Of a stretch of 64,000 nt of DNA, positions 45,177 through 53,356 are shown one piece after another. The translations under genes and the position numbers were made by a program. Numbering within the stretch: the stretch's first letter is position 1; the number at the start of each line of letters is the position of its first letter. The stretch spans positions 55,661 through 119,660 of the forward strand of contig CAXBFG010000008.1 in assembly GCA_963975155.1 (NCBI GenBank), given 5' to 3'. Source of the stretch: UBA5109 sp963975155. GTDB taxonomy: Bacteria > Pseudomonadota > Gammaproteobacteria > Pseudomonadales > Pseudohongiellaceae. The notes beneath the pieces were generated by a model. That model worked only from the letters and a program-made list of their open reading frames with translations, was not told the origin of the DNA and searched no databases.

Positions 45177-45499
45177 TTTTTCTTTTTAGTGATTCTGAGT
45201 GCTATCTTGGATAATTGAAAACCGAGATTTTTGTTTATCGTTTAATGGATTTAGAGAATACGATGATAAGCATCATTCCACAAATTGTTAGCAATTTTTT
45301 TCAATAGCGCAATTCTGGACTGCAGAACATGCCCGAGTGCTTGTTAAACATACTGCTGAAATTCAGGAGAGGGTGGAAAAGAAATAAAAGCCTGCTAAGC
45401 CCAGCGCTTTTTTTAAAGCAGAAACTATAATGGATAGCTAAGAGAGTTAGCGGTACATGCCTCTGTTCAATGAGCAGAGGCATGCATAAAGATCAATAA
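45177..45499 (-). other. 323-bp intergenic region with a terminator-like hairpin
   Basis: Contains a perfect 10-bp inverted repeat at 45456-45484 (catgcctctg with its complement, 9-base loop), just past the stop codon of the small barrel gene on the minus strand. It is probably a transcription end or processing signal. The remainder holds no supported gene. Confidence 0.55.
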
Positions 45500-46081
45500 T
45501 TAAAAGTTGATTCTAATAGAAAGACTAAGACCATCGGCATTATCAGTTGTGGCGTAAGCCAGAGCTGTAGAAATTACATCTCCAAAATAATAGCGAGCTT
45601 CCAGGTTCAAGCCGGTTGAGTCGTCATTGAATATGTCGACATAGTTAATGGCACCAGAAATCTCCAGGGTATCTGTTAGAAGATGCCTAATTCCAACTGC
45701 CAGAGCATAACCGCTGTCATCTGTTGTGCCTAAAATTCTCTGAGACACTTCTGCATCAAGATAAGAAACAGTGCCGTATAAGTCTGTTTGTCGACTTAAA
45801 GGAGTATGGGCACCGATACCCAATTCGAAGACATCCTGATCAATGTCAAAGTCATAGCTTAAGCTGCCAATACTGGCGCCTATAAAAATGCTGTTGGAGA
45901 CTTCATAGGAAGCCGCTCCGTAGAAACCATCTCCGTCTACATCGCTGCCATTAAAATCGAGTGTTGTATCGTTATAGCCTAATTCAACAAAACTATAACT
46001 CAGAGTCTGTACTTGCGCCTGGGCCTGAAAGGTTATTGAAAGTAAAAATGCCGGGACAAATAATTTGCTTAAAAGTTTCAC
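45500..46081 (-). CDS. Small outer-membrane beta-barrel protein
   Basis: The 193-residue product starts at GTG 46081, where an aagga site and a signal peptide (to about residue 23, AQA/Q) coincide; an upstream ATG would give an unlikely leader. The mature chain is built of alternating strands, with a final SLSIRINF strand ending in Phe as required by the Bam complex. It resembles Ail/OmpX or opacity-like porin-like barrels. No ligand or function can be given. Confidence 0.68.
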   Translation of the reverse strand: MKLLSKLFVPAFLLSITFQAQAQVQTLSYSFVELGYNDTTLDFNGSDVDGDGFYGAASYEVSNSIFIGASIGSLSYDFDIDQDVFELGIGAHTPLSRQTDLYGTVSYLDAEVSQRILGTTDDSGYALAVGIRHLLTDTLEISGAINYVDIFNDDSTGLNLEARYYFGDVISTALAYATTDNADGLSLSIRINF

Positions 46082-46270
46082 GTATATTTCCTTATAATTT
46101 GTTCTATGTAGGTTTTGAGCTTGCCTCAAAAGTGCGCGGAGAGTACAGGAAATAATTTTGCTTAGCTATACATTTCGGGATGAGTTTTTTGCTCGTAAGG
46201 AGTATTTTCCCCCAGGTTTTTTCCCGCTAAAGCTCATTACTGAGTAGAATCCATGTAAGAGGGTTTCGGG

Positions 46271-47026
46271 ATGTTAAATATATACAGATCGATAGTTGTT
46301 CTAGTACTTTGCTGCAATAGTTTAAGTGCTTCAGCAGAAAGCATCACCATTGCCGTAGCAAGCAACTTTATGGCGGTTATGGATGAGGTGGTCGGGGTAT
46401 TTGAAGCACAAACCGGTCACGAGGTTCAGGTAGCCTATGGCTCTTCGGGCAGAATTTATGCGCAGATAAAAAATGGTGCGCCTTTTGATGTCTTTTTTTC
46501 AGCGGATCAGGAAAAAGCTGCTGCTTTGGAAGCTGAAGGTCAGGCCGTGTCAGGCAGCAGTTTCACCTATGCAAGAGGCGCTCTGGTTCTTTGGTCTAAA
46601 CAAAGCGGTCTGCAGCTGGAGCAGGGCGAGATTTTGCAGCAGGGAAACTATAATAAACTGGCTCTGGCTAATCCCAGGCTCGCCCCTTATGGTTCTGCTG
46701 CAGTGGAGGTGCTCGAAAGTCTGGGTTTGCAGGAAAGTACACGACAAAACTGGGTGCTGGGTGAAAATATCAACCAGGCCTATCAGTTTGTCGAAACGGG
46801 AAACGCTGATCTGGGATTTGTGGCCTTATCGCAATTAATCGCAGCGGGAATGCTTGAGTCGGGTTCAAGCTGGCTAATCCCGGAGACTCTCTATACATCA
46901 ATCAGGCAGGATGCTGTGCTGCTAAAACGCGCTGCAGGCAAAGATAGCGCTCTTGCTTTTCTGGACTACATACAAGGTGAACAGGCCAGAAGCATTATTA
47001 AACAATATGGCTATGCCGTGGATTGA
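46271..47026 (+). CDS. modA: Molybdate ABC transporter substrate-binding protein
   Basis: Periplasmic binder of molybdate (or tungstate). The 251-residue product has a signal peptide (to about residue 22, SAS/AESI) and the oxyanion-binding motifs AVASNFMAVMDEV, VAYGSSGRIYAQI and PFDVFFSADQ. ENINQAYQFVETGNADLGFVALSQ completes the two-lobed fold. The modB and modC permease and ATPase genes are not beside it, so it is orphaned here. The partners may lie elsewhere. Confidence 0.9.
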   Translation: MLNIYRSIVVLVLCCNSLSASAESITIAVASNFMAVMDEVVGVFEAQTGHEVQVAYGSSGRIYAQIKNGAPFDVFFSADQEKAAALEAEGQAVSGSSFTYARGALVLWSKQSGLQLEQGEILQQGNYNKLALANPRLAPYGSAAVEVLESLGLQESTRQNWVLGENINQAYQFVETGNADLGFVALSQLIAAGMLESGSSWLIPETLYTSIRQDAVLLKRAAGKDSALAFLDYIQGEQARSIIKQYGYAVD

Positions 47027-47137
47027 AAGATCGAAATGTCAGACATTTTAAGTGGCTGGAATAGTGATAGTACTGCACCATCATAGTTCACGATTATGTA
47101 TATACAATGTGATTATTATTCAATAAGTTTAATGATT

Positions 47138-47361
47138 TTATGCACATAGCGAAATTTCGTAATAATAGTGATTAAGAATGGAGAGTAACTTGCCATTTTC
47201 AAATTTTTAGTAGCTAAGTTGTTGTTTATTCTAAATATAATTGTGTACTGATTCTTCTCGAAGCGAATAGGAAATGAAAATATTTATTGACAAAAATTCA
47301 CATGCCAAGTTTTGCACACTTTTATCCACAGCACCCGCTACCGAAAAGCAGCTGTGGATAA
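47138..47361. promoter_or_regulatory. Cluster of DnaA-box-like sequences
   Basis: Three full matches to TTATNCACA occur in this AT-rich gap: TTATGCACA at 47138-47146, TTATCCACA at 47322-47330 and its inverted copy TGTGGATAA at 47353-47361. The last two form 11-base inverted arms 18 bases apart. A one-mismatch copy (TTTTGCACA) lies at 47310-47318. The 433-base gap between modA and the thioesterase has no gene. The cluster resembles DnaA-titrating or DnaA-reactivating sites, though the proper spacing pattern has not been tested. Confidence 0.45.
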
Positions 47362-47459
47362 GTCAGGTATAAGTTCATGTCCACTTACTTCGACTTGAAA
47401 GCCTGGAAGTTTATCAAGTACTCTCATTTTAGTAATAACGGCAACATGTAGGAGTGGAA

Positions 47460-47882
47460 GTGAGCGCAAGCGAGGCAATAAACAAGCAGACCAGATACAG
47501 TGAATCGGCATTTGCAGTGCGCGATTATGAGTGTGATTTACAGGGGGTCGTCAATAATGCGGTCTATCAAAACTACCTGGAACATGCCCGACATGTATTT
47601 TTGAAATCCCGGCAAATAGATTTTGCGGCCCTGACGCGTGAAGGTATTAATCTTGTCGTCATCAGAGCCGAACTGGACTATAAGGGTTCACTGAGAAGTG
47701 GTGATGTTTTCACTGTGCGTACCAGTTTCAGCAGACGTTCCCGCCTGAAATTTGTGTTTATTCAGGACATCTTTCGCGAAGGTGAGGACTCTCCTTTACT
47801 TTCCGCTGAAATCACAGGCACTGCCGTAAATGCCAGCGGCAGGCCTTTCATTCCGAAAGAGCTGCATAGCTTGCTGGAATAA
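47460..47882 (+). CDS. Hotdog-fold acyl-CoA thioesterase (YbgC/FadM-like)
   Basis: The 140-residue product (GTG 47460 with a taggag site; an in-frame GTG six bases earlier overlaps that site) has the hotdog motif RDYECDLQGVVNNAVYQNYLEHAR. In that motif the Asp and downstream residues fit the 4-hydroxybenzoyl-CoA thioesterase family. Likely activity is hydrolysis of a short or aromatic acyl-CoA. The usual YbgC neighbours of the Tol-Pal operon are not present. Confidence 0.82.
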   Translation: MSASEAINKQTRYSESAFAVRDYECDLQGVVNNAVYQNYLEHARHVFLKSRQIDFAALTREGINLVVIRAELDYKGSLRSGDVFTVRTSFSRRSRLKFVFIQDIFREGEDSPLLSAEITGTAVNASGRPFIPKELHSLLE

Positions 47883-47994
47883 AAGATTTTCCGGGTCTTA
47901 ACCCCAAAGCAGATTTATCACGTTTATAGCACTGACAAAGTCATTTTGTTCAGAGCTTTAGCGAGCTTTTTTAACTCAATAAAAGGAACGTGAT

Positions 47995-49737
47995 ATGAAA
48001 AATATACCAGTAAAGCCGGCTTTATTGTCTGCGGTGATTGCCAGTCTTGTATTAAGCGCCTGTCATGCAAGTCGCGATGAAGCCGCCCTTGCAACAATAG
48101 GCACCACGAGTCCTGTACAAAGCCAGACAGATAGTCAGTTGGATCCAGGTGGATCGAATGCCAGACAGATAGAACAGATACAAGTAGCAGCAGAAGCAGC
48201 AAGATTCGAAAGAATGGAGCTGGATATGTCTGCTTCAGGTTTAGCCATTAGCAACCAGGCTCCCATGCTTGCAACATCACGAGCAGGTATGCCACATGAT
48301 GCTGCATTCTGGCCTGGGCATGGATCTGAAAATTATGCTGACTTCGATGACAGTGGAATTAAAAGGGTCATCGAGAATGCTGTATCGACATTTAGCATCG
48401 ATGTTGATACTGGCTCCTACAGTAATATGAGACGGTTTTTGAATCAGGGATCTTTACCGCCGGTAGATGCAGTCAGGGCAGAAGAACTGATTAACTACTT
48501 TGCTTATGATTATCCTGTAGAAGCAACAAACGCGCCTTTTAGTTTCATAACTGAAATATCAACAAGTCCCTGGAATGCAGGTAAGCATCTGGTGCATATA
48601 GGTATTCAGGCCAATGAGCCGGGAAATACCGAACAACTGCACAGTAATCTGGTGTTTCTGGTAGATGTGTCAGGATCTATGGCGAGTCCGGATAAGCTGG
48701 AATTGTTGAAAACTTCTTTAAAGATGCTGAGCCGTCAATTAAGTGCTGAGGACAGTGTTGCTCTGGTGGTTTACGCCGGTGCTTCAGGTGTCGTGCTGGA
48801 GCCAACGGCAGGTAATGAAACGCGTTTAATCAGTGCAGCCCTGGATCGCTTGCAGGCCGGTGGTAGCACTAATGGTGCAGCCGGTATTGAATTGGCTTAT
48901 GCCCTGGCAGAAGATGCCTTTATCGCTGAGGGTATTAATCGGGTGATTCTGGCCACTGATGGAGACTTCAATGTGGGTATGTCCGATGTGGATGCCTTAA
49001 AAGATTTGATTAAGGAAAAACGTGAATCCGGCATCAGTCTGACTACCCTGGGTTTTGGTACCGGTAATTATAATGATCAGTTGATGGAGCAATTGGCCGA
49101 TACCGGAAACGGCAATTATGCCTATATCGATAATATCAATGAGGCACGCAAGGTATTGGTGGATGAAAGGCATTCAACCCTGCAGACCGTTGCCAGGGAT
49201 GTAAAAATTCAGATTGAATTTAATCCGCATGTCGTTGCTGAATATCGTCTGGTCGGATATGAAAATCGGCAGCTGGCCAGAGAAGATTTCAATAATGATC
49301 GCGTTGATGCCGGTGAAATTGGTGCTGGCCATACAGTGACCGCTATCTACGAAATCGCCTTGCTCGATTCAGACTCTCTGAGTGTGGATCCGCTACGCTA
49401 TGATAATGAAAGCATTAGCGCGGGCGGCAATTCTGAAGAACTGGCATTTCTGAAATTGCGCTATAAAGAACCCGATGCCGATGTCAGCCTCTTGTTGGAG
49501 CGTGCTTTACTGGTGGCAGATATTCAGGAAAATATCGACAACACTTCGGATAACTATCGTTTCTCAGCAGCGGTAGCCGGGCTGGCGCAGCTACTCAGAG
49601 GCAGTGATCAAACGAGTATGCTTGATTATGATACAGTGCTGGGTCTGGCGCAGAATGCAAGAGGGGAAGATGAGTTCGGCTACAGAAGCGAATTTATTCA
49701 ACTGGTCAGGAATGCACAGGCACTTTCCTTAAATTAA
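47995..49737 (+). CDS. VWA-domain lipoprotein (YfbK-like)
   Basis: The 580-residue product has a lipoprotein signal (LSAC with Cys23) and is predicted to sit in the envelope. After a poorly structured stretch, residues 120-175 match the YfbK-specific part (FSIDVDTGSYSNMRRFLNQG). A von Willebrand factor A domain follows, with the MIDAS start DVSGSM (Asp224, Ser226, Ser228). The neighbouring ECF sigma factor and membrane protein suggest a shared stress or surface system. The role of YfbK is not established. Confidence 0.87.
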   Translation: MKNIPVKPALLSAVIASLVLSACHASRDEAALATIGTTSPVQSQTDSQLDPGGSNARQIEQIQVAAEAARFERMELDMSASGLAISNQAPMLATSRAGMPHDAAFWPGHGSENYADFDDSGIKRVIENAVSTFSIDVDTGSYSNMRRFLNQGSLPPVDAVRAEELINYFAYDYPVEATNAPFSFITEISTSPWNAGKHLVHIGIQANEPGNTEQLHSNLVFLVDVSGSMASPDKLELLKTSLKMLSRQLSAEDSVALVVYAGASGVVLEPTAGNETRLISAALDRLQAGGSTNGAAGIELAYALAEDAFIAEGINRVILATDGDFNVGMSDVDALKDLIKEKRESGISLTTLGFGTGNYNDQLMEQLADTGNGNYAYIDNINEARKVLVDERHSTLQTVARDVKIQIEFNPHVVAEYRLVGYENRQLAREDFNNDRVDAGEIGAGHTVTAIYEIALLDSDSLSVDPLRYDNESISAGGNSEELAFLKLRYKEPDADVSLLLERALLVADIQENIDNTSDNYRFSAAVAGLAQLLRGSDQTSMLDYDTVLGLAQNARGEDEFGYRSEFIQLVRNAQALSLN

Positions 49738-49767
49738 GAAAACTATTGCGCTTGGCTATTCTTTGTT

Positions 49768-49829
49768 ATGGGGGCATTTTAAAATACTCATTTACGTTTT
49801 GGTAAACTCCGTTTTTAAAATGCCCCCAT
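49768..49829. repeat. 62-base palindromic element between the VWA and sigma-factor genes
   Basis: A perfect 17-bp inverted repeat (49768-49784 with 49813-49829) encloses a 28-base centre that itself has a TTTAC/GTAAA pair. It could stop transcription after the VWA gene or act as an operator for the sigma gene. Its A/T-rich inner part and GC-rich ends resemble a REP-type palindrome. No other copy was noticed in this window. Confidence 0.6.
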
Positions 49830-49900
49830 GCCTCGACTAGCCTGCGCTCATAACGTTTTCTTTATGATCTGTTTGTTTTGAGTAAGTAAAGGATATACCA

Positions 49901-50461
49901 GTGCCCCTGTTAAGTTTTCTGGAAAAAACGGATAAAGACGCACAGTTGATGCTGGCTTATGCCGGGGGCAATGTTCAGGCTTTTGATGAGCTGTACCGCA
50001 AGCACAAAGATGCGCTTTACCGGTTTTTTCTGCGCCAGTGCGGCAATCAGGCTTTGGCAGAAGAGTTGTATCAGGAAGTCTGGCTACGGGTTATCAAGGC
50101 GCGGGAAAGTTATGTGCAGACAGCAAAGTTTACGACCTGGCTGTACCGTATTGCGCACAATATTCTGTTCGATCATTTTCGCAGGCCTCTCACAGAAAAA
50201 GATGAGGCAAGCGAAGTGGAAGCTATACCGGATAATGCCAGTAATGATCCGGCTATGTTATTGGATTCTCAGGAAAAAATCGCACGTTTCAGGGCGCAGT
50301 TAAGTACTTTACCCAAAGAACAGCTTGAGGTTTTTCTGCTTAAGGAAGAGGCTGGTTTGAGTATCGCAGATATAGCCTTAACTATTGGAGAAAGCAAGGA
50401 AACTACCAAAAGCCGTATGCGTTACGCAGTGGATAAATTAAAGCAGGTTCTACAAGAGTAA
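49901..50461 (+). CDS. ECF-family RNA polymerase sigma factor
   Basis: The 186-residue product has region 2 (FDELYRKHKDALYRFFLRQ, then AELYQEVWLRVI-type segment and KFTTWLYRIAHNILFDHFRR). Region 4 follows (LSTLPKEQLEVFLLKEEAGLSIADIALTIGESKETTKSRMRYA). It lacks regions 1.1 and 3, as in RpoE-type sigma factors. The next gene codes a single-span membrane protein that fits the anti-sigma role. Target promoters are not visible. Confidence 0.9.
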   Translation: MPLLSFLEKTDKDAQLMLAYAGGNVQAFDELYRKHKDALYRFFLRQCGNQALAEELYQEVWLRVIKARESYVQTAKFTTWLYRIAHNILFDHFRRPLTEKDEASEVEAIPDNASNDPAMLLDSQEKIARFRAQLSTLPKEQLEVFLLKEEAGLSIADIALTIGESKETTKSRMRYAVDKLKQVLQE

Positions 50462-50515
50462 GTATTGTTGTAAGTCAGGTAAAAAATATTTCGGCAAATT
50501 ATAATGTGTGAATAA

Positions 50516-51253
50516 ATGATGAAAGATTCGGAAGAAAAAATGCTACAGGTATATCTTGCTGGCGAAGATGGAGTTTCTGCCGCATTCCAGTCTGTGTCCG
50601 ATGAAAAGCCTTCTGCCAAACTCGATGAAACGATCAGGCAGGCAGCGCGGGAAGCAGTTGAGGGCTTGCCGGTACAGAAAAAACGCATACCCTATCAGGC
50701 CTATTCCATTGCCGCGAGTTTTTGCCTTGCTGTGTTGGTGGTGTCTTTGTTTCTTAATAACACTGGGGAACTAACACGTACCGAGCTTGAATCAGTTAAC
50801 TCAATTCCTCTCTCGGACTCTCCGAGAGTGGATTTGTTCAGTGCCGATGAAACAGCAATGCCTCAATTAAATGCTGATACAGTTCAAAGCATTGAACAGG
50901 ATGCGGTTTCAGGTCTGAATACAAACAGAGTTGCTGATCCGGCGGCGGCTGCCAGTCAGGAAGCCGCACAAGCCAGAGCAGAGCGGCTTGAGTCTGCGCA
51001 GACCATCTCAACACAAGACAGGCTGGCTGCTGAAGAAGCGGCGCTTGCTACCCAGGTTCAGGCAAGTGCTGTACTGGAAGCAGACCAGTCAATGAATTAT
51101 CGTTTGAACAGTGATACCTGGTTACTCGAAATATTACGCTTAAGCAGGACCGGTAATACATTAGTGTTAAATGAAGAGCGCAGGTTGTTTGCCGAAAACT
51201 ACCCTGCTATAGATATTGATTCAGCTCTGGCTGAGTTAGAGGAAACTGACTAA
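50516..51253 (+). CDS. Probable anti-sigma factor, single-span membrane protein
   Basis: The 245-residue product has a cytoplasmic N-terminal part (about 1-60), one membrane helix (SIAASFCLAVLVVSLFL, about 65-81) and a long, Ala- and Gln-rich extracytoplasmic part likely to form a coiled coil. The arrangement and position after an ECF sigma gene fit an anti-sigma factor, though no zinc-binding anti-sigma motif is present. A tandem ATG at the start leaves the true start uncertain by one codon. Confidence 0.65.
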   Translation: MMKDSEEKMLQVYLAGEDGVSAAFQSVSDEKPSAKLDETIRQAAREAVEGLPVQKKRIPYQAYSIAASFCLAVLVVSLFLNNTGELTRTELESVNSIPLSDSPRVDLFSADETAMPQLNADTVQSIEQDAVSGLNTNRVADPAAAASQEAAQARAERLESAQTISTQDRLAAEEAALATQVQASAVLEADQSMNYRLNSDTWLLEILRLSRTGNTLVLNEERRLFAENYPAIDIDSALAELEETD

Positions 51254-51262
51254 GGAGTAAAA

Positions 51263-51733
51263 ATGACTTTACCTAAAATTGGCAATCTGGCCCCGAACTT
51301 CAGCTTGCAGGATCAACATGGTAAGAAACATAGTCTGAAGGATTATAAAGGCAAAATCGTCGTGCTTTATTTCTATCCTAAGGCTATGACACCTGGCTGT
51401 ACGGTACAGGCTCAGGGCCTCCGGGATAGTGAAAAAGCCTTGCAAAAACTGGGTGTGGAAGTGCTTGGTGTGAGTATCGATGCGGTCAAACGGCTGGCAA
51501 AATTTGAAGAGCGGGATGACTTGAATTTCACACTACTGTCTGATGAAGATCATGCGCTGGCCGATAAATATGGAGTCTGGGGTTTAAAAAAATTTATGGG
51601 CCGCGAATACATGGGTATCAATCGCATGACCTTTATTATCGGTAAGGATGGCAAGCTCAAGCACATCATGGAAAAAGTCAATACCAAGACTCACCACACC
51701 GACGTCTTGAATTATATTAAAGAGAATTTGTGA
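51263..51733 (+). CDS. bcp: Bcp-type peroxiredoxin lacking the usual resolving cysteine
   Basis: Reduces hydrogen and organic peroxides in the cytoplasm. The 156-residue product has the thioredoxin-like fold with peroxidatic Cys46 in AMTPGCTVQAQGLRD. In E. coli the resolving cysteine sits five residues later, but here it is Gln51, so it probably works by a 1-Cys mechanism with an external thiol. The gene lies nine bases after the anti-sigma gene and ten before the esterase gene, so the three may be co-transcribed. Confidence 0.9.
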   Translation: MTLPKIGNLAPNFSLQDQHGKKHSLKDYKGKIVVLYFYPKAMTPGCTVQAQGLRDSEKALQKLGVEVLGVSIDAVKRLAKFEERDDLNFTLLSDEDHALADKYGVWGLKKFMGREYMGINRMTFIIGKDGKLKHIMEKVNTKTHHTDVLNYIKENL

Positions 51734-51742
51734 GCTGGCTGC

Positions 51743-52513
51743 ATGGAACTTTTTTATAAGCAATATTCATCAGCGGGCAAACCCTTGATCATTTTGCATG
51801 GCTTGTTCGGTCATCAGGGAAACTGGGCAACACATGCTAAAGCCTTATCTGATACTTTCGCGGTAGTTGGTTTTGATGCGCGCAATCATGGTCAGTCACC
51901 ACATAGTGAGACTATGAGTTATGAGCTGATGGCAGAAGATGTCATGGAAACCATGGATGCTCTGGGTATTAAGTCTGCAAATTTTATCGGTCACTCGATG
52001 GGTGGCAAAACAGCCATGCAGCTTGCGCTCAAACATCCTGAACGGGTAGAAAAACTTTTGGTGGTGGATATCGCTCCTGTTGCCTATCAGGCTGGTCCCG
52101 ATGAGGTGCTGGCGGGTTTACAGCATCTCGATCCGGGGAATTTGTTTTCCCGTAAACAAGCCGATGAAAGTCTGCAGGATTATATTGGCAGCAAGAATAT
52201 TCGTGATTTTCTGCTGAGTAATTTACAGCGCAGTCTGGAAGGAGCATATCAATGGCGTATGGGGCTGGCGGCAATTTCCTCATCCTATGCGCAACTCAAG
52301 GCCGGCCTTGAAGCAGAGAAGTCTTTTAGTGGGAAGACATTATTTATTAAAGGTGAATATTCAGATTACATCTTGTCAGACTACAAATCGCAAATACTGA
52401 ACATGTTCCCTGCTGCAAAAATAGTAGAGATAGCAGGTGCAGGGCATTGGGTGCATAGCGAAAAACCCGAACAGTTTTTAAAGCTTGCGCGGGATTTTCT
52501 GGAAGGTCAGTAA
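51743..52513 (+). CDS. ybfF: Alpha/beta-hydrolase esterase (YbfF-like)
   Basis: The 256-residue product has the alpha/beta-hydrolase core. The oxyanion segment is HGLFGHQGNW, the nucleophile elbow GHSMGG has Ser within residues 90-95, and the general base His lies in GAGHWVHSEKP. The acid residue lies in the strand before it. YbfF of E. coli hydrolyses acyl-CoA and related esters in vitro. The physiological substrate is unknown. It follows bcp closely. Confidence 0.85.
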   Translation: MELFYKQYSSAGKPLIILHGLFGHQGNWATHAKALSDTFAVVGFDARNHGQSPHSETMSYELMAEDVMETMDALGIKSANFIGHSMGGKTAMQLALKHPERVEKLLVVDIAPVAYQAGPDEVLAGLQHLDPGNLFSRKQADESLQDYIGSKNIRDFLLSNLQRSLEGAYQWRMGLAAISSSYAQLKAGLEAEKSFSGKTLFIKGEYSDYILSDYKSQILNMFPAAKIVEIAGAGHWVHSEKPEQFLKLARDFLEGQ

Positions 52514-52531
52514 GCTTGATGCATAATGGAA

Positions 52532-53128
52532 TTATTGCAGACGGCAGTTTTTGGAAAACTGGGTTTTGAGAAATTCCATTTGGTCGGCACGTATCCTGCG
52601 ACTATTCTTAAGCGCCAGATACTCGGCAGGGTTAGGTTCAAAAGGCAAAGCCAGGAGTTCCATATGTGCCTCTTCCGGAGTTCTGTCCTGTTTGAAATGG
52701 TTGCAACGTCGACAGGCACTCACCACGTTGGTCCAGATATTTTTCCCACCTCGGGAAGTAGGCATGATGTGGTCACAGCTTAAATCTTTATCCTGGAACT
52801 CCTTGCCACAATACAGGCAAAGATTCTGATCACGCCGAAACAGAATGGTATTGGTCAAAGCCGGTTTTTTGGAGTGGTTATGATGCACGTCGCCGGCACA
52901 GGCGATAATACTGTGCAATTGAATAAAGCTGCGTTCACCACTAAAACGGGAGGTTCCACCCCAAACTGTTCTGATGGTTTCACCGAGCGTCCAGGTAACA
53001 AGTTCACGAGCGTAGAGGGTAGTGGCTTCCTGCCAGGTGAGCCATTCGATGGGGCTACCAGCAACATTCAAACGAAGTACTTGAGCGCGACTGTTGTCAA
53101 ATTGCATAGTACAAGTCAGGTCATTCAT
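52532..53128 (-). CDS. HNH endonuclease family protein
   Basis: The 198-residue product has the zinc-binding pair CLYCG and CRRCN around the active-site segment SCDHIMPTSRGGKNIWTN, typical of HNH nucleases. The N-terminal part is of unknown role. This type is widespread in gammaproteobacterial chromosomes and need not be a mobile-element gene; its job is unclear. It is convergent with ybfF. Confidence 0.8.
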   Translation of the reverse strand: MNDLTCTMQFDNSRAQVLRLNVAGSPIEWLTWQEATTLYARELVTWTLGETIRTVWGGTSRFSGERSFIQLHSIIACAGDVHHNHSKKPALTNTILFRRDQNLCLYCGKEFQDKDLSCDHIMPTSRGGKNIWTNVVSACRRCNHFKQDRTPEEAHMELLALPFEPNPAEYLALKNSRRIRADQMEFLKTQFSKNCRLQ

Positions 53129-53356
53129 AAGACGCGTTTACACTACCCAGAATTGCTTGTAGGGTCAATAGCGGCAAATGTAATTTTTACGTTAACTTAA
53201 AGAGCTTCCAAAAAATATTAAGGCTTCGAAATGTGCAAATAATTTGCATACTATTTAGCTTTTCAAACTGAAGTACCAGCGAAATTCCTGCGGCATAGAC
53301 TTTAATTTTAATACTCGGTATTCTCAGAATAACTTTTTGGTTAAGGAATAATAATA

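Noticed and set aside
46130..46270. Molybdenum-cofactor riboswitch upstream of modA
   Set aside because: The 141-base gap shows no helices resembling the moco motif.
52532..53128. HNH gene as sign of a mobile element or restriction system
   Set aside because: No methylase, integrase or repeats are next to it; this HNH type is common in chromosomes.
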